DNA of 64,000 bases from Armatimonadota bacterium (GCA_018268375.1 JAFDWS010000002.1:124001-188000), one strand, 5' to 3'. Positions 1 to 9,457 are shown, counted from the stretch's first letter. Notes: generated from the letters alone by a model not told the origin. Numbers and translations are program-made.

Positions 1-1
1 G

Positions 2-1639
2 AACCAGGAAGCCCGCGCTCTTGGTCCGCGTCTTCAGTCCTTGATGTCAGACGAAAACCACAAAGGAGCGTTCCGCAAACTCGGTCTTAAAGACAGCTTG
101 TCGTTAGTCAAGGCGAAACACGCATTGTCCGTCCGCGACCATGAAGACCAATCGGTCATCAAACGCTGGTGGGCTGCCGGTTTGGCCCAGCTTCAAAACG
201 AGATGGTGCACCGTACGGCTGAATTATTAGCCGCTAAGATTTTAGAACCAGACATGGCCAAAACAAAGTCGCAGGCTGGAAAGACTGCTTTAGCAAGTGC
301 CGCGGCTGGAGTATTAGCATGGTTCTTCCAGCCTCGAACGGTCACAACTGCCAACATGGACGAAATCGCCGAAATGGCCGAGTCTTTGGGAATGCCTCAA
401 GACCAAATTTTGCCTAAAGACTTTTTTGACCATGTGGCCGGCGATACGGAGTCTGACGGTCTGCGTTTTTTTGATGATGCCGAGGTCTCAGACCTGGAGG
501 CCAAGTTGTCCGACAAACCAGGGGCTTCTATTCTAGCGGCGATACAACAAGCTGAGCCCGCAGAGTCGAACGATGTGCCTGAAGAAACCACTCCCGCCGA
601 CGAGGCACCAATAGAGCCAGCTGAGGCGGTCGTCCCACCCGTGAAGCCCAAGCGCATCCGCAAGCCGACCAAACCAATGCCAGAACCAGCAATGCATGAC
701 AATCTCGATACTGACACCGTCAATTCAGACGAATCTACCATAACGACTCCAAATTCTGAGTCGACCACTGTGGAAGACCCTTCGGGCACAGACGTTGCAG
801 TAAGCGACCCGTTCGCCGGAGTAGAGACACCGGAGGGTAATCCGTTCGCCGAAGGCGAAGATGAACCAACTCAAACGCACAGTGCTGCCTTGGCTTTTGT
901 TGACAGGTTTCGCAATGCGCTCGAAAGCGTCTACATGCAAGCCCCCGAAACCCCAGCTGAAGCAGCTGCGTTGCCCCCGGCCGCAAGTGGCAAGAATCCC
1001 ATTAGTAAGGAAGAAATCCTAGAGGCATTGAGCCGCCTACTGCAATTGACTGACGCTGCGTCAATACAACAGTGGGTGTTGGCAATGTACGCACCAATTT
1101 TTGACGAGCCCGAGGTGCCGGAGTCATTGCCTGTGTTCGAAGACATGAATGACGAAGATTGGTTGCAGTTGAAAGACAAACTCACTCAAGAAGGCGAATC
1201 AAGCACGGACGAAGGATATGATGTTTCTGAAGAACCTCCTGCGCCACCAGCGACCCACGGTTCAGCACCTGTAGATTTTGACTCCGAGCCCGAAGAAACG
1301 AACGAGCCAGAGAATATTCCAGTCATCCGTCCGCAAAGAAAACTCAACTGGCGAAAATTATGGCCTTTGTTGGTGCCCTTATTCGCGGGCGGTGGATTTG
1401 GTGCCAGGAACATGATGCCTCAAGAAAACCCTGCCGCTCATCCAGTGAGTGAGGTTGTGCGGCGTGTTGATGAGGCAGTGCCTTCAGGTGCCGCTTCGCG
1501 CGCCGTGCGCCCCGTGGTTCCCAAGGCTAATGCCAATGCTCCAGTCCAGCAGCCTGCGCAAACTCCGCAGGTTCAACCAGATGGCACATTGAATAACAAC
1601 AGTGGCTACTACCAAAGGATGTTTGACACCCATGACTGA
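2..1639 (+). CDS. Hypothetical hydrophilic protein, 5' end outside window
   Basis: The frame is open to the left edge: the in-frame codons before the TTG-ATG at 41-46 contain no stop, so the gene very probably begins before the window. The visible part is about 545 residues. It has a mixed N-terminal part, a long Pro/Glu/Ala/Thr-rich acidic middle that looks disordered (residues about 170-310), a second folded-looking stretch, and one short hydrophobic glycine-rich segment (LWPLLVPLFAGGGFG) near the C terminus that could be a single membrane segment. The tail is Pro/Ala/Gln-rich. I recognise no family. It overlaps the next gene by 8 bases, so the two are probably cotranscribed and coupled. 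Composition resembles phage virion-associated proteins; that is an inference only. Confidence 0.7.
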   Translation, partial: NQEARALGPRLQSLMSDENHKGAFRKLGLKDSLSLVKAKHALSVRDHEDQSVIKRWWAAGLAQLQNEMVHRTAELLAAKILEPDMAKTKSQAGKTALASAAAGVLAWFFQPRTVTTANMDEIAEMAESLGMPQDQILPKDFFDHVAGDTESDGLRFFDDAEVSDLEAKLSDKPGASILAAIQQAEPAESNDVPEETTPADEAPIEPAEAVVPPVKPKRIRKPTKPMPEPAMHDNLDTDTVNSDESTITTPNSESTTVEDPSGTDVAVSDPFAGVETPEGNPFAEGEDEPTQTHSAALAFVDRFRNALESVYMQAPETPAEAAALPPAASGKNPISKEEILEALSRLLQLTDAASIQQWVLAMYAPIFDEPEVPESLPVFEDMNDEDWLQLKDKLTQEGESSTDEGYDVSEEPPAPPATHGSAPVDFDSEPEETNEPENIPVIRPQRKLNWRKLWPLLVPLFAGGGFGARNMMPQENPAAHPVSEVVRRVDEAVPSGAASRAVRPVVPKANANAPVQQPAQTPQVQPDGTLNNNSGYYQRMFDTHD

Positions 1640-2363
1640 ACACGAAGTCCTACAATCTGTTGCCAGTGACCTTGTCAGCGCAGCAAACCTTCTTGATGCA
1701 GAGGGCCGATTCGCGGCCGCGGATTCACTCGAGCGACTTGCTGAACGAGTGGTCGAAGCCCAATACGGTGGAGGCATGGCCGAATATGTAGGTCGTTTGT
1801 TGGAACTGGCCAAAAACAAGGGCATTGACTATATGCAGCAACGCATGAGTGAAAGTCGCATTGTAGTGCTCAATGATGGCACGCCTATCCTCAAACAGAA
1901 TGACCCTAAGACTTTTGTGGCCGCCGTCGTTGCGCAGGCCAAAAAACTAGGTTTGCCTGACAGTAAGGGCTTAGAGCCATTCGCACCCAATAAGTTCGAG
2001 CCTAAATGGTCGGCCGATTCGGCAAAACGAGGTGAAGACATTGCGTCTGGTAAGTCAAAATGGCTTGGACAGGCGAAGCCCTATGGCGACATGATGGCTG
2101 ACCAAAAGTTGCACAAGTACAAATGGCAACCAACTTCGGGCACTGAGACCAAAAAGCCAGCTCCAAAGCCGACTGTGCAAGAATCGACTTACTACCCAGG
2201 TCCGCAACAAAGCAATCCTAAACCTTCGACCTTCACTCAAAAAACGCTCAAGTTGACAAAGCCCGCGCGCCCGAGTGGTGTCGACGGCAACACTGACGAT
2301 ATTGTCACTAGACCAGTCAAATCGCCGCCAGTCAATTTGCGCCGCAAAGACGTGATGGAATAG
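1632..2363 (+). CDS. Hypothetical virion-like protein with LD..GR..AD motif
   Basis: About 243 residues. An in-frame GTG exists at 1602, but the ATG at 1632 is preferred: it follows AAAGGATG by about ten bases and overlaps the previous stop in the usual coupled way. Residues 14-37 contain the amphipathic motif LLDAEGRFAAADSLERLA, which recurs in three other proteins here (near 29.1, 36.3 and 38.1 kb). The middle contains Lys/Ala-rich helical sequence, and the C-terminal third is rich in Pro, Lys and Thr and probably disordered. No enzyme motif is seen. The shared motif suggests it belongs with the virion proteins despite lying on the plus strand. Confidence 0.7.
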   Translation: MTEHEVLQSVASDLVSAANLLDAEGRFAAADSLERLAERVVEAQYGGGMAEYVGRLLELAKNKGIDYMQQRMSESRIVVLNDGTPILKQNDPKTFVAAVVAQAKKLGLPDSKGLEPFAPNKFEPKWSADSAKRGEDIASGKSKWLGQAKPYGDMMADQKLHKYKWQPTSGTETKKPAPKPTVQESTYYPGPQQSNPKPSTFTQKTLKLTKPARPSGVDGNTDDIVTRPVKSPPVNLRRKDVME

Positions 2364-2385
2364 TCCAAGAACGATAGAATAGATT

Positions 2386-3327
2386 GTGGCCACCAACATT
2401 TACGTCGGCGAAAGCTGGTTGCGTGAACAATATGTTGTAAAGGCTCGGTCGCTGAAGGAAATAGCGATAGACCTTGGGTGTTCAGAAGCATTGGTGACAT
2501 CTGCCTTGCGTCGGTTCGATATTCCGTTGCGCACGAACAACGGAAATGACAAACTCACCAAAGAATGGCTGCAAGCCCAATACGCGGCCCAAAAAACCAT
2601 AGAAACAATTGCTCTCGAGGCCAACTGCAGCACAGCGACAGTAAGTCGAAAACTGCGTGAATTGGGCATCGTGGTACGTCGTCCACGTCATGAATCTGCC
2701 TTTGATATTATTGGGCTGCGGTTCGGGCAGCTGACTGTACTAGAAAAGAAGACCGGCAAAGTTGTCTGTGCTTGTGCTTGTGGCCGCAAAGTAAGGTGCA
2801 CGCCTGGCAGCTTGACCTCAGGCAGCATTCAGAGCTGCTCTAAATGTGCCTGGTCTGGAATAGGCCAAGCTGACACAGCCTTGGTGATGGTGATTTCTAA
2901 AGCGCGTTCTGCGGCACTCAAACGAGGCTTGCAGTTTGCGGTCGGCAATGAATTCTTGACCGAACTTTACAATGCACAGGGCAGGATGTGTGCATTGTCC
3001 GGCGTGCGCCTAAATGTTGCTAGTAACGCACAGGAGCACAAAAGTGGTTTGACGACAGCGTCGCTAGACCGTGTGGACTCCAACTTGGGTTATGTCGAAG
3101 GCAATGTACAGTGGGTGCACAAAGATGTCAATTGCATGAAATGGAACTTGCGGCAACACGAATTCATACAGTGGTGTCATGCCATTGCGAATCATATGCC
3201 AATTCAACCTATAGGTGCACAAACAGAGGTCGCTTTGACAGAAAGCGACGATAATGCCGATGCTTCTGAGTGGGACAGTGACCTGTGGCGCCAGGTCACC
3301 AAGAATGCCGCGAGTCGCCCTATTTAG
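2386..3327 (+). CDS. HNH homing endonuclease with helix-turn-helix repeats
   Basis: 313 residues, GTG start. The N terminus has two tandem helix-turn-helix-like units (about residues 8-45 and 60-98, each ending in a LR..DI/LGI pattern) that would read the target site. A zinc-ribbon follows (FGQLTVLEK, then CACACG and CSKC, about residues 118-160), typical of the AP2/HNH mobile endonuclease group. The C-terminal HNH-type nuclease has a Cys at CALSG, then SLDRVDSNLGYVEGNVQWV and N.MKWNL (about residues 200-250), the standard His-poor variant seen in phage homing enzymes. Its stop overlaps the convergent minus-strand gene by four bases. It is a free-standing mobile gene; no intron boundary was found around it. 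Confidence 0.85.
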   Translation: MATNIYVGESWLREQYVVKARSLKEIAIDLGCSEALVTSALRRFDIPLRTNNGNDKLTKEWLQAQYAAQKTIETIALEANCSTATVSRKLRELGIVVRRPRHESAFDIIGLRFGQLTVLEKKTGKVVCACACGRKVRCTPGSLTSGSIQSCSKCAWSGIGQADTALVMVISKARSAALKRGLQFAVGNEFLTELYNAQGRMCALSGVRLNVASNAQEHKSGLTTASLDRVDSNLGYVEGNVQWVHKDVNCMKWNLRQHEFIQWCHAIANHMPIQPIGAQTEVALTESDDNADASEWDSDLWRQVTKNAASRPI

Positions 3328-3623
3328 AAGTCCGGCTCTTTGATATTGAAGGCACCACCGAATGCCACCTGTACTGCGCCGTTGGCTTGCCACCTGTACC
3401 GGTGCAAACCAGCTTGGTCTGCGTCCCAGTCAATGTGAAACTCACCTTCACTATCCTGCACAATATCATCGTCAATGCCCCAGGTCAGTGATGTCTCGTT
3501 TCCGTCAGGTTCTTTGATTGTAAATACCAATTGAGTCGGGTCAGCCAGGCTGCCGTCCAAATCTTTGATTCGGGCGATTACGCGTACGCGAGTGATGGGT
3601 TCGTACTCAGGCATTCCACTCAC
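3324..3623 (-). CDS. Small beta-rich structural protein
   Basis: 99 residues from a GTG at 3623; an ATG three codons later (3614) is an equally plausible start. The pattern of short beta strands (RVRVIARIKDLDG, QLVFTIKEPDG, GEFHIDWDADQAGLHRYRWQANG, AVQVAFGGAFNI) resembles the Ig-like or adaptor domains common among phage head-tail and tail appendage proteins. It is the last gene of the fibre cluster on the minus strand, next to the repeat protein. Its stop codon overlaps the stop of the convergent HNH gene, leaving no room for a terminator between them. The exact role is unknown. Confidence 0.65.
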   Translation of the reverse strand: MSGMPEYEPITRVRVIARIKDLDGSLADPTQLVFTIKEPDGNETSLTWGIDDDIVQDSEGEFHIDWDADQAGLHRYRWQANGAVQVAFGGAFNIKEPDF

Positions 3624-3644
3624 TCATTTATGCGGCCGTGGGCT

Positions 3645-5129
3645 TCAAGCCTGCAAACTAGCAGAGCTCGACGAGCCTTGCACATAGCTGTCTTGGGAAT
3701 CAAGTCCTATTTGCACGGCCGTACTTTCAATGTTTGAGGTTTTATGCACAGACTCTGGTTCTGCCGTCATAGGCACAGCCACCGACACTGGCATTACAAG
3801 TTTGCCGACCAAAGTCGCTTCAATCGGGTCAAAAGTAAACTTAAGTGCCCCGAGTGACGAATCGCTCGCCATTGCCGAAAGGTAGACGAATACCAAGGGT
3901 CTTAGTGCTACCGTGCCATATGCCGCAGAAGAACTACAACCTGAAATGGCGACGTATACCGTTCCTGGCGCGATGGTGGCTGCACCATACTGAACTCCCG
4001 ATGTGATACTGTTTAGTGAGAGTACAACAGTGCCTGGAACTATGACAGATGTACCGTAGCCTGCAATGCTTGTCACGCCAATTGGCGATACAGACACCTG
4101 TCCCGGCACAAGTCCGTTGTTGCCACTAATAAACGATGTTGCTATGCCGCTGGTGCTCAATGTGATTGAGCCACGCACTACCTGTGTAGTGCCTGGTGTA
4201 AATCCGGATGTAATTCCACTAGGAGACACCGTCACCACTCCTGGTGTTAACTGTAGTGTCCCGTAATTGGCCAAACTACTTAAGCCAGAAGGCAAAAGGT
4301 GCGCAAGTGAAGTGACACTTGTGCCACCAAAAGCAGCCACTGACGAGATGCCAGTCGCAACCAAACTGATAGTGCTTGAAAGTGTTTGTGCGCCCATGTT
4401 GGCGACAGACACGAGACCATTCGGGGTGAGAACAATATTCGCGTACACCAGTACAGTGCCATAGGCACTGTTGGACGATAATGCGGAAGGTGACACGGAT
4501 ATAACGCCACGAGTGACAGTCACCGTGCCCATGCTCATTGCAGACGCAAGACCTGAAAGTGTTAAACTAACACTGCCAGGGACAAAAGCCTGAGTGCCGG
4601 CGGCAGCAACTGAAGAAACGCCAGTTGTGGACACCGTCCTGATGCCTGGAGTCACGACCTGGGTGCCATAGGCCGCGTTGCTACTAATCGCTGACAAGCC
4701 TAGTTGAATGGCACTCGATGATAGAGACTGTGTTCCATAACTTGCGACAGTCGCGATACCAGTGGGCGAAACCGTGACACTGCCTCGAACTACTGTTTGA
4801 GTTCCATAAGTAGCCGCGGCGGCAAGCCCTGTCGGCGCTAACGACACACTGCCCGGCAATACCGTGTGCGAACCGTACGTGGCGACAGACGACGTGCCAA
4901 TAAGCACTAAAGTCACTGTGCCCCGACTAACGACCTGAGTGCCGTAGCTCGCAGCGGTGGCAAGCCCTGTAAGATTCACGGTCACACTGCCTGGGGCTAA
5001 GGCATGTGTACCAATGGCCGCACCGGTACCAATGCCGGTTAATGACAGGGTTTGGGCAGAAGAAGAAGCACCAAAGCCCTCAAGCACCAACAGCCCCGAC
5101 AACATTCCTTGTGTGACGAGGAAACTCAT
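3645..5129 (-). CDS. Tandem-repeat fibre/appendage protein (about 17 x 22-23 residues)
   Basis: 494 residues, almost entirely built of about 17 tandem units of 22-23 residues with the consensus LTGL.S.A.YGT..V.PGSVTVS (Gly-Thr near the turn, then an alternating hydrophobic strand). The repeats start about residue 28 and run to about residue 420. The period and strand-turn-strand pattern suggest a beta-solenoid or beta-helix shaft. Similar GT-repeat proteins are common in phage tail-fibre and decoration regions (family knowledge). The C-terminal about 60 residues (with SAVQIG..QDSYVQGS) are non-repetitive and could be a tip or trimerisation segment. At DNA level the repeats are diverged, so a recent expansion is not evident. 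It lies between small beta-rich proteins, supporting a receptor-binding or surface role. Confidence 0.75.
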   Translation of the reverse strand: MSFLVTQGMLSGLLVLEGFGASSSAQTLSLTGIGTGAAIGTHALAPGSVTVNLTGLATAASYGTQVVSRGTVTLVLIGTSSVATYGSHTVLPGSVSLAPTGLAAAATYGTQTVVRGSVTVSPTGIATVASYGTQSLSSSAIQLGLSAISSNAAYGTQVVTPGIRTVSTTGVSSVAAAGTQAFVPGSVSLTLSGLASAMSMGTVTVTRGVISVSPSALSSNSAYGTVLVYANIVLTPNGLVSVANMGAQTLSSTISLVATGISSVAAFGGTSVTSLAHLLPSGLSSLANYGTLQLTPGVVTVSPSGITSGFTPGTTQVVRGSITLSTSGIATSFISGNNGLVPGQVSVSPIGVTSIAGYGTSVIVPGTVVLSLNSITSGVQYGAATIAPGTVYVAISGCSSSAAYGTVALRPLVFVYLSAMASDSSLGALKFTFDPIEATLVGKLVMPVSVAVPMTAEPESVHKTSNIESTAVQIGLDSQDSYVQGSSSSASLQA

Positions 5130-5135
5130 GTCAGG

Positions 5136-5627
5136 TTATGTCCTCGTTGTCGGTGCCGAAGTGCTGTCAAGTGTAAATGTACGAACTACCGTAGTGCCAT
5201 CGGCCGCGTACAGGGTCAATGTGTTGGCACCCGTGTTTAAGACCCATTTCCCAAAACCTTGCGCTCGAGCCGCATTTAAGGCATCGCCTATTGTCTGTGC
5301 CGTATTAGATGTAGGTACGACATTGCTCATATTTAGGTCGCCATAGTCGTAGGCCACAACCCTGCACAGCAGGTCACTTGGGTCGGCCCCGGTTGCTGTG
5401 ATGTGGAGGGCTAGGTCGCCGGTGGTATCGGTGTGTCCAGAAGTGAGGGCGAGGTTGTACCAGCCGTTCCCCCGCTCGGTGATTGTAGGGCTGATGGAGG
5501 CAAAAGTCGCTCCATCCTTAGAGGCGGTAACTGTGAGGCTTAGTCCTGTACCGCCTGTCACATGGTCATCCGACGTCGTCATGAACACCATTAGGTTGTA
5601 GGCAGTATTCTGCTTCAAGACCCTCAC
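5136..5627 (-). CDS. Phage structural protein with beta-sandwich domain
   Basis: 163 residues, GTG start at 5627 that overlaps the TGA of the 59-residue gene upstream (GTGA), so translation is probably coupled. The first about 90 residues (YNLMVFMTTSDDHVTG, then LSLTVTASKDG, GNGWYNLALT, GDLALHITATGADP) match a domain that recurs widely in phage appendage proteins, a beta-sandwich that often precedes a fibre. The end (GKWVLNTGANTLTLYAADG then VVRTFTL) is another recurrent phage motif. Probably a baseplate or fibre adaptor. The assignment rests on motif recognition, not alignment. Confidence 0.7.
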   Translation of the reverse strand: MRVLKQNTAYNLMVFMTTSDDHVTGGTGLSLTVTASKDGATFASISPTITERGNGWYNLALTSGHTDTTGDLALHITATGADPSDLLCRVVAYDYGDLNMSNVVPTSNTAQTIGDALNAARAQGFGKWVLNTGANTLTLYAADGTTVVRTFTLDSTSAPTTRT

Positions 5628-5803
5628 GTCGAGTTCACCGTTCTAGACCTTGGATAGGTGTTGAATCTTGGCAATTCCACCACCGATTTGTCGTTCTCTG
5701 GTTTGTTGACTGCGTCTGACAGCACACCCGAGTATGAGGTGGTGGGAATTTCACACACCACCCTGGTGTCTGCCTCCGTCAAGTCAACATCGGTGAGTGC
5801 CAT
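5624..5803 (-). CDS. Small hypothetical protein (59 aa)
   Basis: ATG at 5803 to TGA at 5624-5626. The product begins MALTDVDLTEADTRVV and ends PRFNTYPRSRTVNST. It fills the otherwise empty 180 bases between the 719-residue fibre-like gene and the 163-residue structural gene, and its stop overlaps the GTG start of the next gene (GTGA), which is strong context for a real coding sequence. No domain is recognised. Being in the appendage cluster, it may be a small connector. Confidence 0.6.
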   Translation of the reverse strand: MALTDVDLTEADTRVVCEIPTTSYSGVLSDAVNKPENDKSVVELPRFNTYPRSRTVNST

Positions 5804-5809
5804 GATAAG

Positions 5810-7969
5810 TTAGAGTTGAGTCAGGAGGGGCCTCACCTTAATGTTGTCCCCAAGGCTGGCGGGTGTATACCGAATATACGTGGTTTCGTTACCTTTGTCG
5901 GTGTTGTTCCAAGAAGACCAGTTGTTACCGCCGTCAGTGGAACGCTCAAAGGTACCGGTAGCCGAGCTGGTGTTATCGTCGACCAGAAGCGAACCTGACA
6001 CAGCGTCGTATAGGCGCACGCGCAGAGCGGGCACGGAAGATGCGAAGGCAGTCGAAAACCGCCATGCGAACCTTTTGTTCGTTAGGTTGGTTTGACCAGT
6101 AGAGAACTGGTAATGCGAGTCGGTAGACAGGTCAGTGTATGCGACTCCCAAACTCAGGATGCGCGCCGGGATACAGATTATGCCCATAGTCCGGAACTCA
6201 AGTTTGAACTGTATGTAGTCGGTACCGGGCACGGCTGATAGGTCGCCAGTTTGGTTCAGCATTGTCCAACCGCCCGAGTTGTCCGAGATGCCGTTGACGC
6301 GGTAGCTAATTCGATACGGCTCCGGTGCCAGGCCAAGGTTGTGTCCGGTCGCACCCGCAATTACCTCTGCCTCGTTCGTGTACACTCGCACAAACTTGTC
6401 TGCGTTGGGACAAGCCATGCGAGGTGTCACGATGAAGGAGTTGGTTGAGGAGGTGTATTCCCAATCTGCAGACAGTGGTATTGCGTACACGCGGTTTAGG
6501 ATGGCGGTTGCTCCGATTGTGGCGGCATAGAGCATCCCGCCTTCGGACCAAAGAGAGTATGGACCACCGGTCATCGACGGCGCTGGCGTTGTGCCGCTGT
6601 CGGCTGTGCTTTGGTCGATTTGCCTAATGTCGCACCCCCATAGACGGTCCATTTGCCCGGAATCGGTGCGATATTGTGTTACGTAGCTGCGGAACGGCGT
6701 GGTTGTGGCGTTGACTGCAACAATGAACTTGTCGAGGCTCGATGAATACTCCAGCGAGTTCATGAGCGAGCTGGCACCAATAGTGTTCACACTGCCTGGT
6801 GGGATTTCCACCATGCTGTCACCGGCGCTGAGCCACGTGGAGTCGTTGCTTGTTATGTTCGAGGTTGCCTTGCTGCGATAAATACGCGTAGTGGATGTGA
6901 AATAGATGCACCCAGAGCCGCTGCCTGGTCCATGGTTGAGCGAGGCATAGCGCCCGTTGTTCGCCTGGGAAGCGGTTCCGGTGATGGCCGTCGAAGCCGC
7001 GGTCTTGAACACAAATGCTGAAGTACTCTTGCCAGAGGACAAGCTGCCGAGCGACGCCCGTAGATTGTATTTGAACAGCGTAATGGTCGATGTGCCATCA
7101 AGAGCCCAAATGGTGTGGCTGGTTTTGCTAGATGCCGGCTCAATGGCCAGCCCGGCACCAGTGGTATTGGTGACAGTTGACGCGTCAGCGAGCCAGTACA
7201 CGGCGCGCAAGTTGTCCGTCGTTGTTGCGGCCGCTATGTTGGTTCCCGTGGGTGAGAAAATTTCCTTGCGCAAACCCTTTGCCACAAAAAGACCGCCGTT
7301 GGCCGCGGTCGCATTAGTGGTCAACACTATAGCCCTCAAGTCTTCGATAACATACGATGTGCCCGAGCCTATCGTGCCTGCACTCGAGTCTATAGTGATG
7401 CCCGTGTTGCTTCCGACGGCTGTTATCTCGTACCACTGGGAGATTTGTGTTGGGTCGGTAGAGCCAAAACCTATTCGGTTTCCCGCGCACACGCCGTCGG
7501 TGCTCCACGTGGTGCTGGTTCCGGTCACTGCCGTGCCGCTCACGGCAACAGTACCCGAGGTGTGCTTATCGTAGGTCATCCGCATGCCACGGATGGTGTG
7601 GTTAGTGGCCGTTGGGAGTGTCAGGGTTATAAAGCCCGCGATGTTGAAACCTGTACCATCCCGGTCGAAGGTAGCGAGCATGATGCGTCTCGTGGCCGCC
7701 GCAGCCGCGTTGTCGGCCAGGAATACCCAGTCGCGAGTCGCGCTCCATTGCATCGCCCATGGGAACACCGCCGGCAGGCTCGTGGAGTACTCAAAGGGCC
7801 GTATGAGCCCAACAGGCATAGGGCCGAGCCACTTATCCTCCTCTCCGGCACCAGTATTCTGAATCATAAGCGGACCTAGACCAAGTTTGTCCTGGTCGTA
7901 GTTGTCTACGCTGTAGCGGTATGTGGGCAAGCTGCCGATGCCCGTCAATTCAGTCAGAAGTGTCGACAT
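5810..7969 (-). CDS. Large beta-rich tail/appendage protein
   Basis: 719 residues, ATG start. Thr/Ser/Gly-rich with regularly spaced beta-strand and turn patterns (for example TGTSTTWSTDGVCAG, ITIDSSAGTIGSGTSYVI, NGGLFVAKGLRKEIF), which suggests a beta-propeller or repeated sandwich core over about residues 50-540. A separate C-terminal beta domain follows (FKLEFRTMGIICIPARILSLG then VRLYDAVSGSLLVDDN). Such proteins sit in phage tail or capsid fibre clusters. It has no signal peptide or membrane segment. The neighbours are small beta proteins downstream and a short coiled-coil protein upstream. The function in adsorption is inferred from context. Confidence 0.65.
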   Translation of the reverse strand: MSTLLTELTGIGSLPTYRYSVDNYDQDKLGLGPLMIQNTGAGEEDKWLGPMPVGLIRPFEYSTSLPAVFPWAMQWSATRDWVFLADNAAAAATRRIMLATFDRDGTGFNIAGFITLTLPTATNHTIRGMRMTYDKHTSGTVAVSGTAVTGTSTTWSTDGVCAGNRIGFGSTDPTQISQWYEITAVGSNTGITIDSSAGTIGSGTSYVIEDLRAIVLTTNATAANGGLFVAKGLRKEIFSPTGTNIAAATTTDNLRAVYWLADASTVTNTTGAGLAIEPASSKTSHTIWALDGTSTITLFKYNLRASLGSLSSGKSTSAFVFKTAASTAITGTASQANNGRYASLNHGPGSGSGCIYFTSTTRIYRSKATSNITSNDSTWLSAGDSMVEIPPGSVNTIGASSLMNSLEYSSSLDKFIVAVNATTTPFRSYVTQYRTDSGQMDRLWGCDIRQIDQSTADSGTTPAPSMTGGPYSLWSEGGMLYAATIGATAILNRVYAIPLSADWEYTSSTNSFIVTPRMACPNADKFVRVYTNEAEVIAGATGHNLGLAPEPYRISYRVNGISDNSGGWTMLNQTGDLSAVPGTDYIQFKLEFRTMGIICIPARILSLGVAYTDLSTDSHYQFSTGQTNLTNKRFAWRFSTAFASSVPALRVRLYDAVSGSLLVDDNTSSATGTFERSTDGGNNWSSWNNTDKGNETTYIRYTPASLGDNIKVRPLLTQL

Positions 7970-7984
7970 GTCGAGTGATGGTAA

Positions 7985-8251
7985 TTAGACTTGTCCAACC
8001 TCGCCGTCGCTGGCGATACCTTCTGCGCCCATTATTTGGCCTACAGGCTCCTGTAAAACCTTGCCCAGGAGTTCTAGGTCCTCCATGGTTACTTGCCCGC
8101 CCAGCCGTCGCTTGAGTTCCTCACAGCGCACGTGGCGCTCCTCGACCCGCGCAATCAATTTGATTTCCGCGCGTAGCTGCTCGAGTTGTGCTTCCTTGTC
8201 TCGCTTCAGCGCGACAATATCGTCAAAGCTCATAATTTCGTAGTCTGGCAT
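7985..8251 (-). CDS. Small coiled-coil protein
   Basis: 88 residues, ATG at 8251. Residues about 8-50 form a strongly predicted coiled coil ([20 protein letters not shown], then [17 protein letters not shown]), and the end is Gly/Ala/Glu-rich. Its first 22 bases overlap the 3' end of the HNH gene 8230-9018. That suggests the homing gene inserted immediately upstream and replaced the original leader of this gene. Size and position before a fibre protein fit a small virion connector or chaperone, but no family is recognised. Confidence 0.55.
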   Translation of the reverse strand: MPDYEIMSFDDIVALKRDKEAQLEQLRAEIKLIARVEERHVRCEELKRRLGGQVTMEDLELLGKVLQEPVGQIMGAEGIASDGEVGQV

Positions 8252-9018
8252 CCCAAATCGTCTCCAAAGATAATGTTCCGAAGACGTTGGCGCTGTTCCT
8301 GCGAGAGTGATAGAGTCTTGACCGCAGTGATAATGCGTTCGCGCTCTTCAGCGATAAGGTCAAACACACGTTGACCAGCAGGGTCTTTTTTGGAGTGAGG
8401 AGTAATGACCCAAAGCTCGAGGTTTTCCAGGCGGTTATCGTTGCGAATGCCATTTTTGTGGTGGACTCGTTCTTGTTTGTGAAGACTGCGTCCTAAATTG
8501 CGCTCCATGACAAGCCGATGCTGAACCACCCATTTGCCTTGGTGTTTTTCCATGATGTACCCCGATGCAAATTGTCGTGTTTCTCCATCTGGACACACGT
8601 GTCCGCCATGCTTGGTGTGCGACGCGAGGGCGCAACTGCGAGAACAAAATTGACTTTGGTACCCAGTCATTTCCTGTTGGCAATAAGCGCAATTCTTAGC
8701 GCGCCTGGGATTACATTGTCGACGCTTAGCATAACCACATTCTTTGGAGCACGTCAAGCTTTTCCCCTTAAACAGTGTGTTGCACACAGGACATGCTTTT
8801 TGTCCCACCAACTTGGTGTATTCATACCAACAATGAGTTGAGCAAAATCTTTTTTGAGTACCTTTGACGGGTGTAAAAAGCAATTGGCACTGTTCACATG
8901 TGCTTGTGCCATGTGTCTTCCGACGGCATACTTCCGAACAGTATTTGCGCCTCGGTGCCGTAGTGTCAAAGTAGCTGTCACAAATTGGGCATACTTTATG
9001 ACAAATTTGACTATCCAT
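8230..9018 (-). CDS. HNH endonuclease with multiple zinc fingers
   Basis: 262 residues, ATG at 9018. The N-terminal half carries at least four treble-clef or zinc-finger-like cysteine clusters (CPICDSYF...[14 protein letters not shown]...[14 protein letters not shown]...[13 protein letters not shown]...FCSRSC) over residues about 9-135. The C-terminal HNH_3-type nuclease has [13 protein letters not shown], then [19 protein letters not shown] (residues about 165-205), with the expected His-His and Asn. This is a standard free-standing phage homing endonuclease architecture. It overlaps the start of the downstream small gene by 22 bases. Confidence 0.88.
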   Translation of the reverse strand: MDSQICHKVCPICDSYFDTTAPRRKYCSEVCRRKTHGTSTCEQCQLLFTPVKGTQKRFCSTHCWYEYTKLVGQKACPVCNTLFKGKSLTCSKECGYAKRRQCNPRRAKNCAYCQQEMTGYQSQFCSRSCALASHTKHGGHVCPDGETRQFASGYIMEKHQGKWVVQHRLVMERNLGRSLHKQERVHHKNGIRNDNRLENLELWVITPHSKKDPAGQRVFDLIAEERERIITAVKTLSLSQEQRQRLRNIIFGDDLGCQTTKL

Positions 9019-9061
9019 ATTAGCCTATTGGTGGTAACTATGCCACCAACCTGCTGTTGGA

Positions 9062-9457
9062 TTACAGGCGGAAGATTTTGTTCGAACCGTTGTCAAATGT
9101 CAAGCCAATGTCACCGCCATTCGGTGTGACCGGGAGATTAGTTGCCGTGTCAAAATACACCAACAAACGGCTTGTGCCGGCTACGCCGCTATCAACATAG
9201 ATGATGAATTGGGTGACCTGAGACCCAGTGACAGCCGAAAACGTCACGTCAGCAGCGTCAGCCACACCGTTAGTAACTGTCTTGCTGGAAAGCGCAGAAG
9301 AAGTCGCGACCACGCCAGTAACGTCACTTAGGTACTGGTGTGACTGCGAGAACGTGTACGACGCACTTAGCAACGCGATTTTTATAGTGTTCGCATCCCA
9401 ATCTGCATCGCCAGCCAAAAAGGCTTCTCGACCCTTGTCATATAACGTGTTCGCCAT
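9062..9457 (-). CDS. Phage structural protein (decoration/fibre-associated type)
   Basis: 131 residues, ATG at 9457, beginning ANTLYDKGREAFLAGD, then DWDANTIKIALLS. This start is characteristic of a widespread small phage structural protein family whose members lie near fibre genes. The rest is beta-rich (FSAVTGSQVTQFIIYVDSG, LLVYFDTATNLPVTPNGGD). It is transcribed away from the exonuclease gene at 9537; the 79-base divergent gap between them must hold the promoters for both, but no convincing -35/-10 pair stands out. Family recognition is by motif only. Confidence 0.65.
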   Translation of the reverse strand: MANTLYDKGREAFLAGDADWDANTIKIALLSASYTFSQSHQYLSDVTGVVATSSALSSKTVTNGVADAADVTFSAVTGSQVTQFIIYVDSGVAGTSRLLVYFDTATNLPVTPNGGDIGLTFDNGSNKIFRL

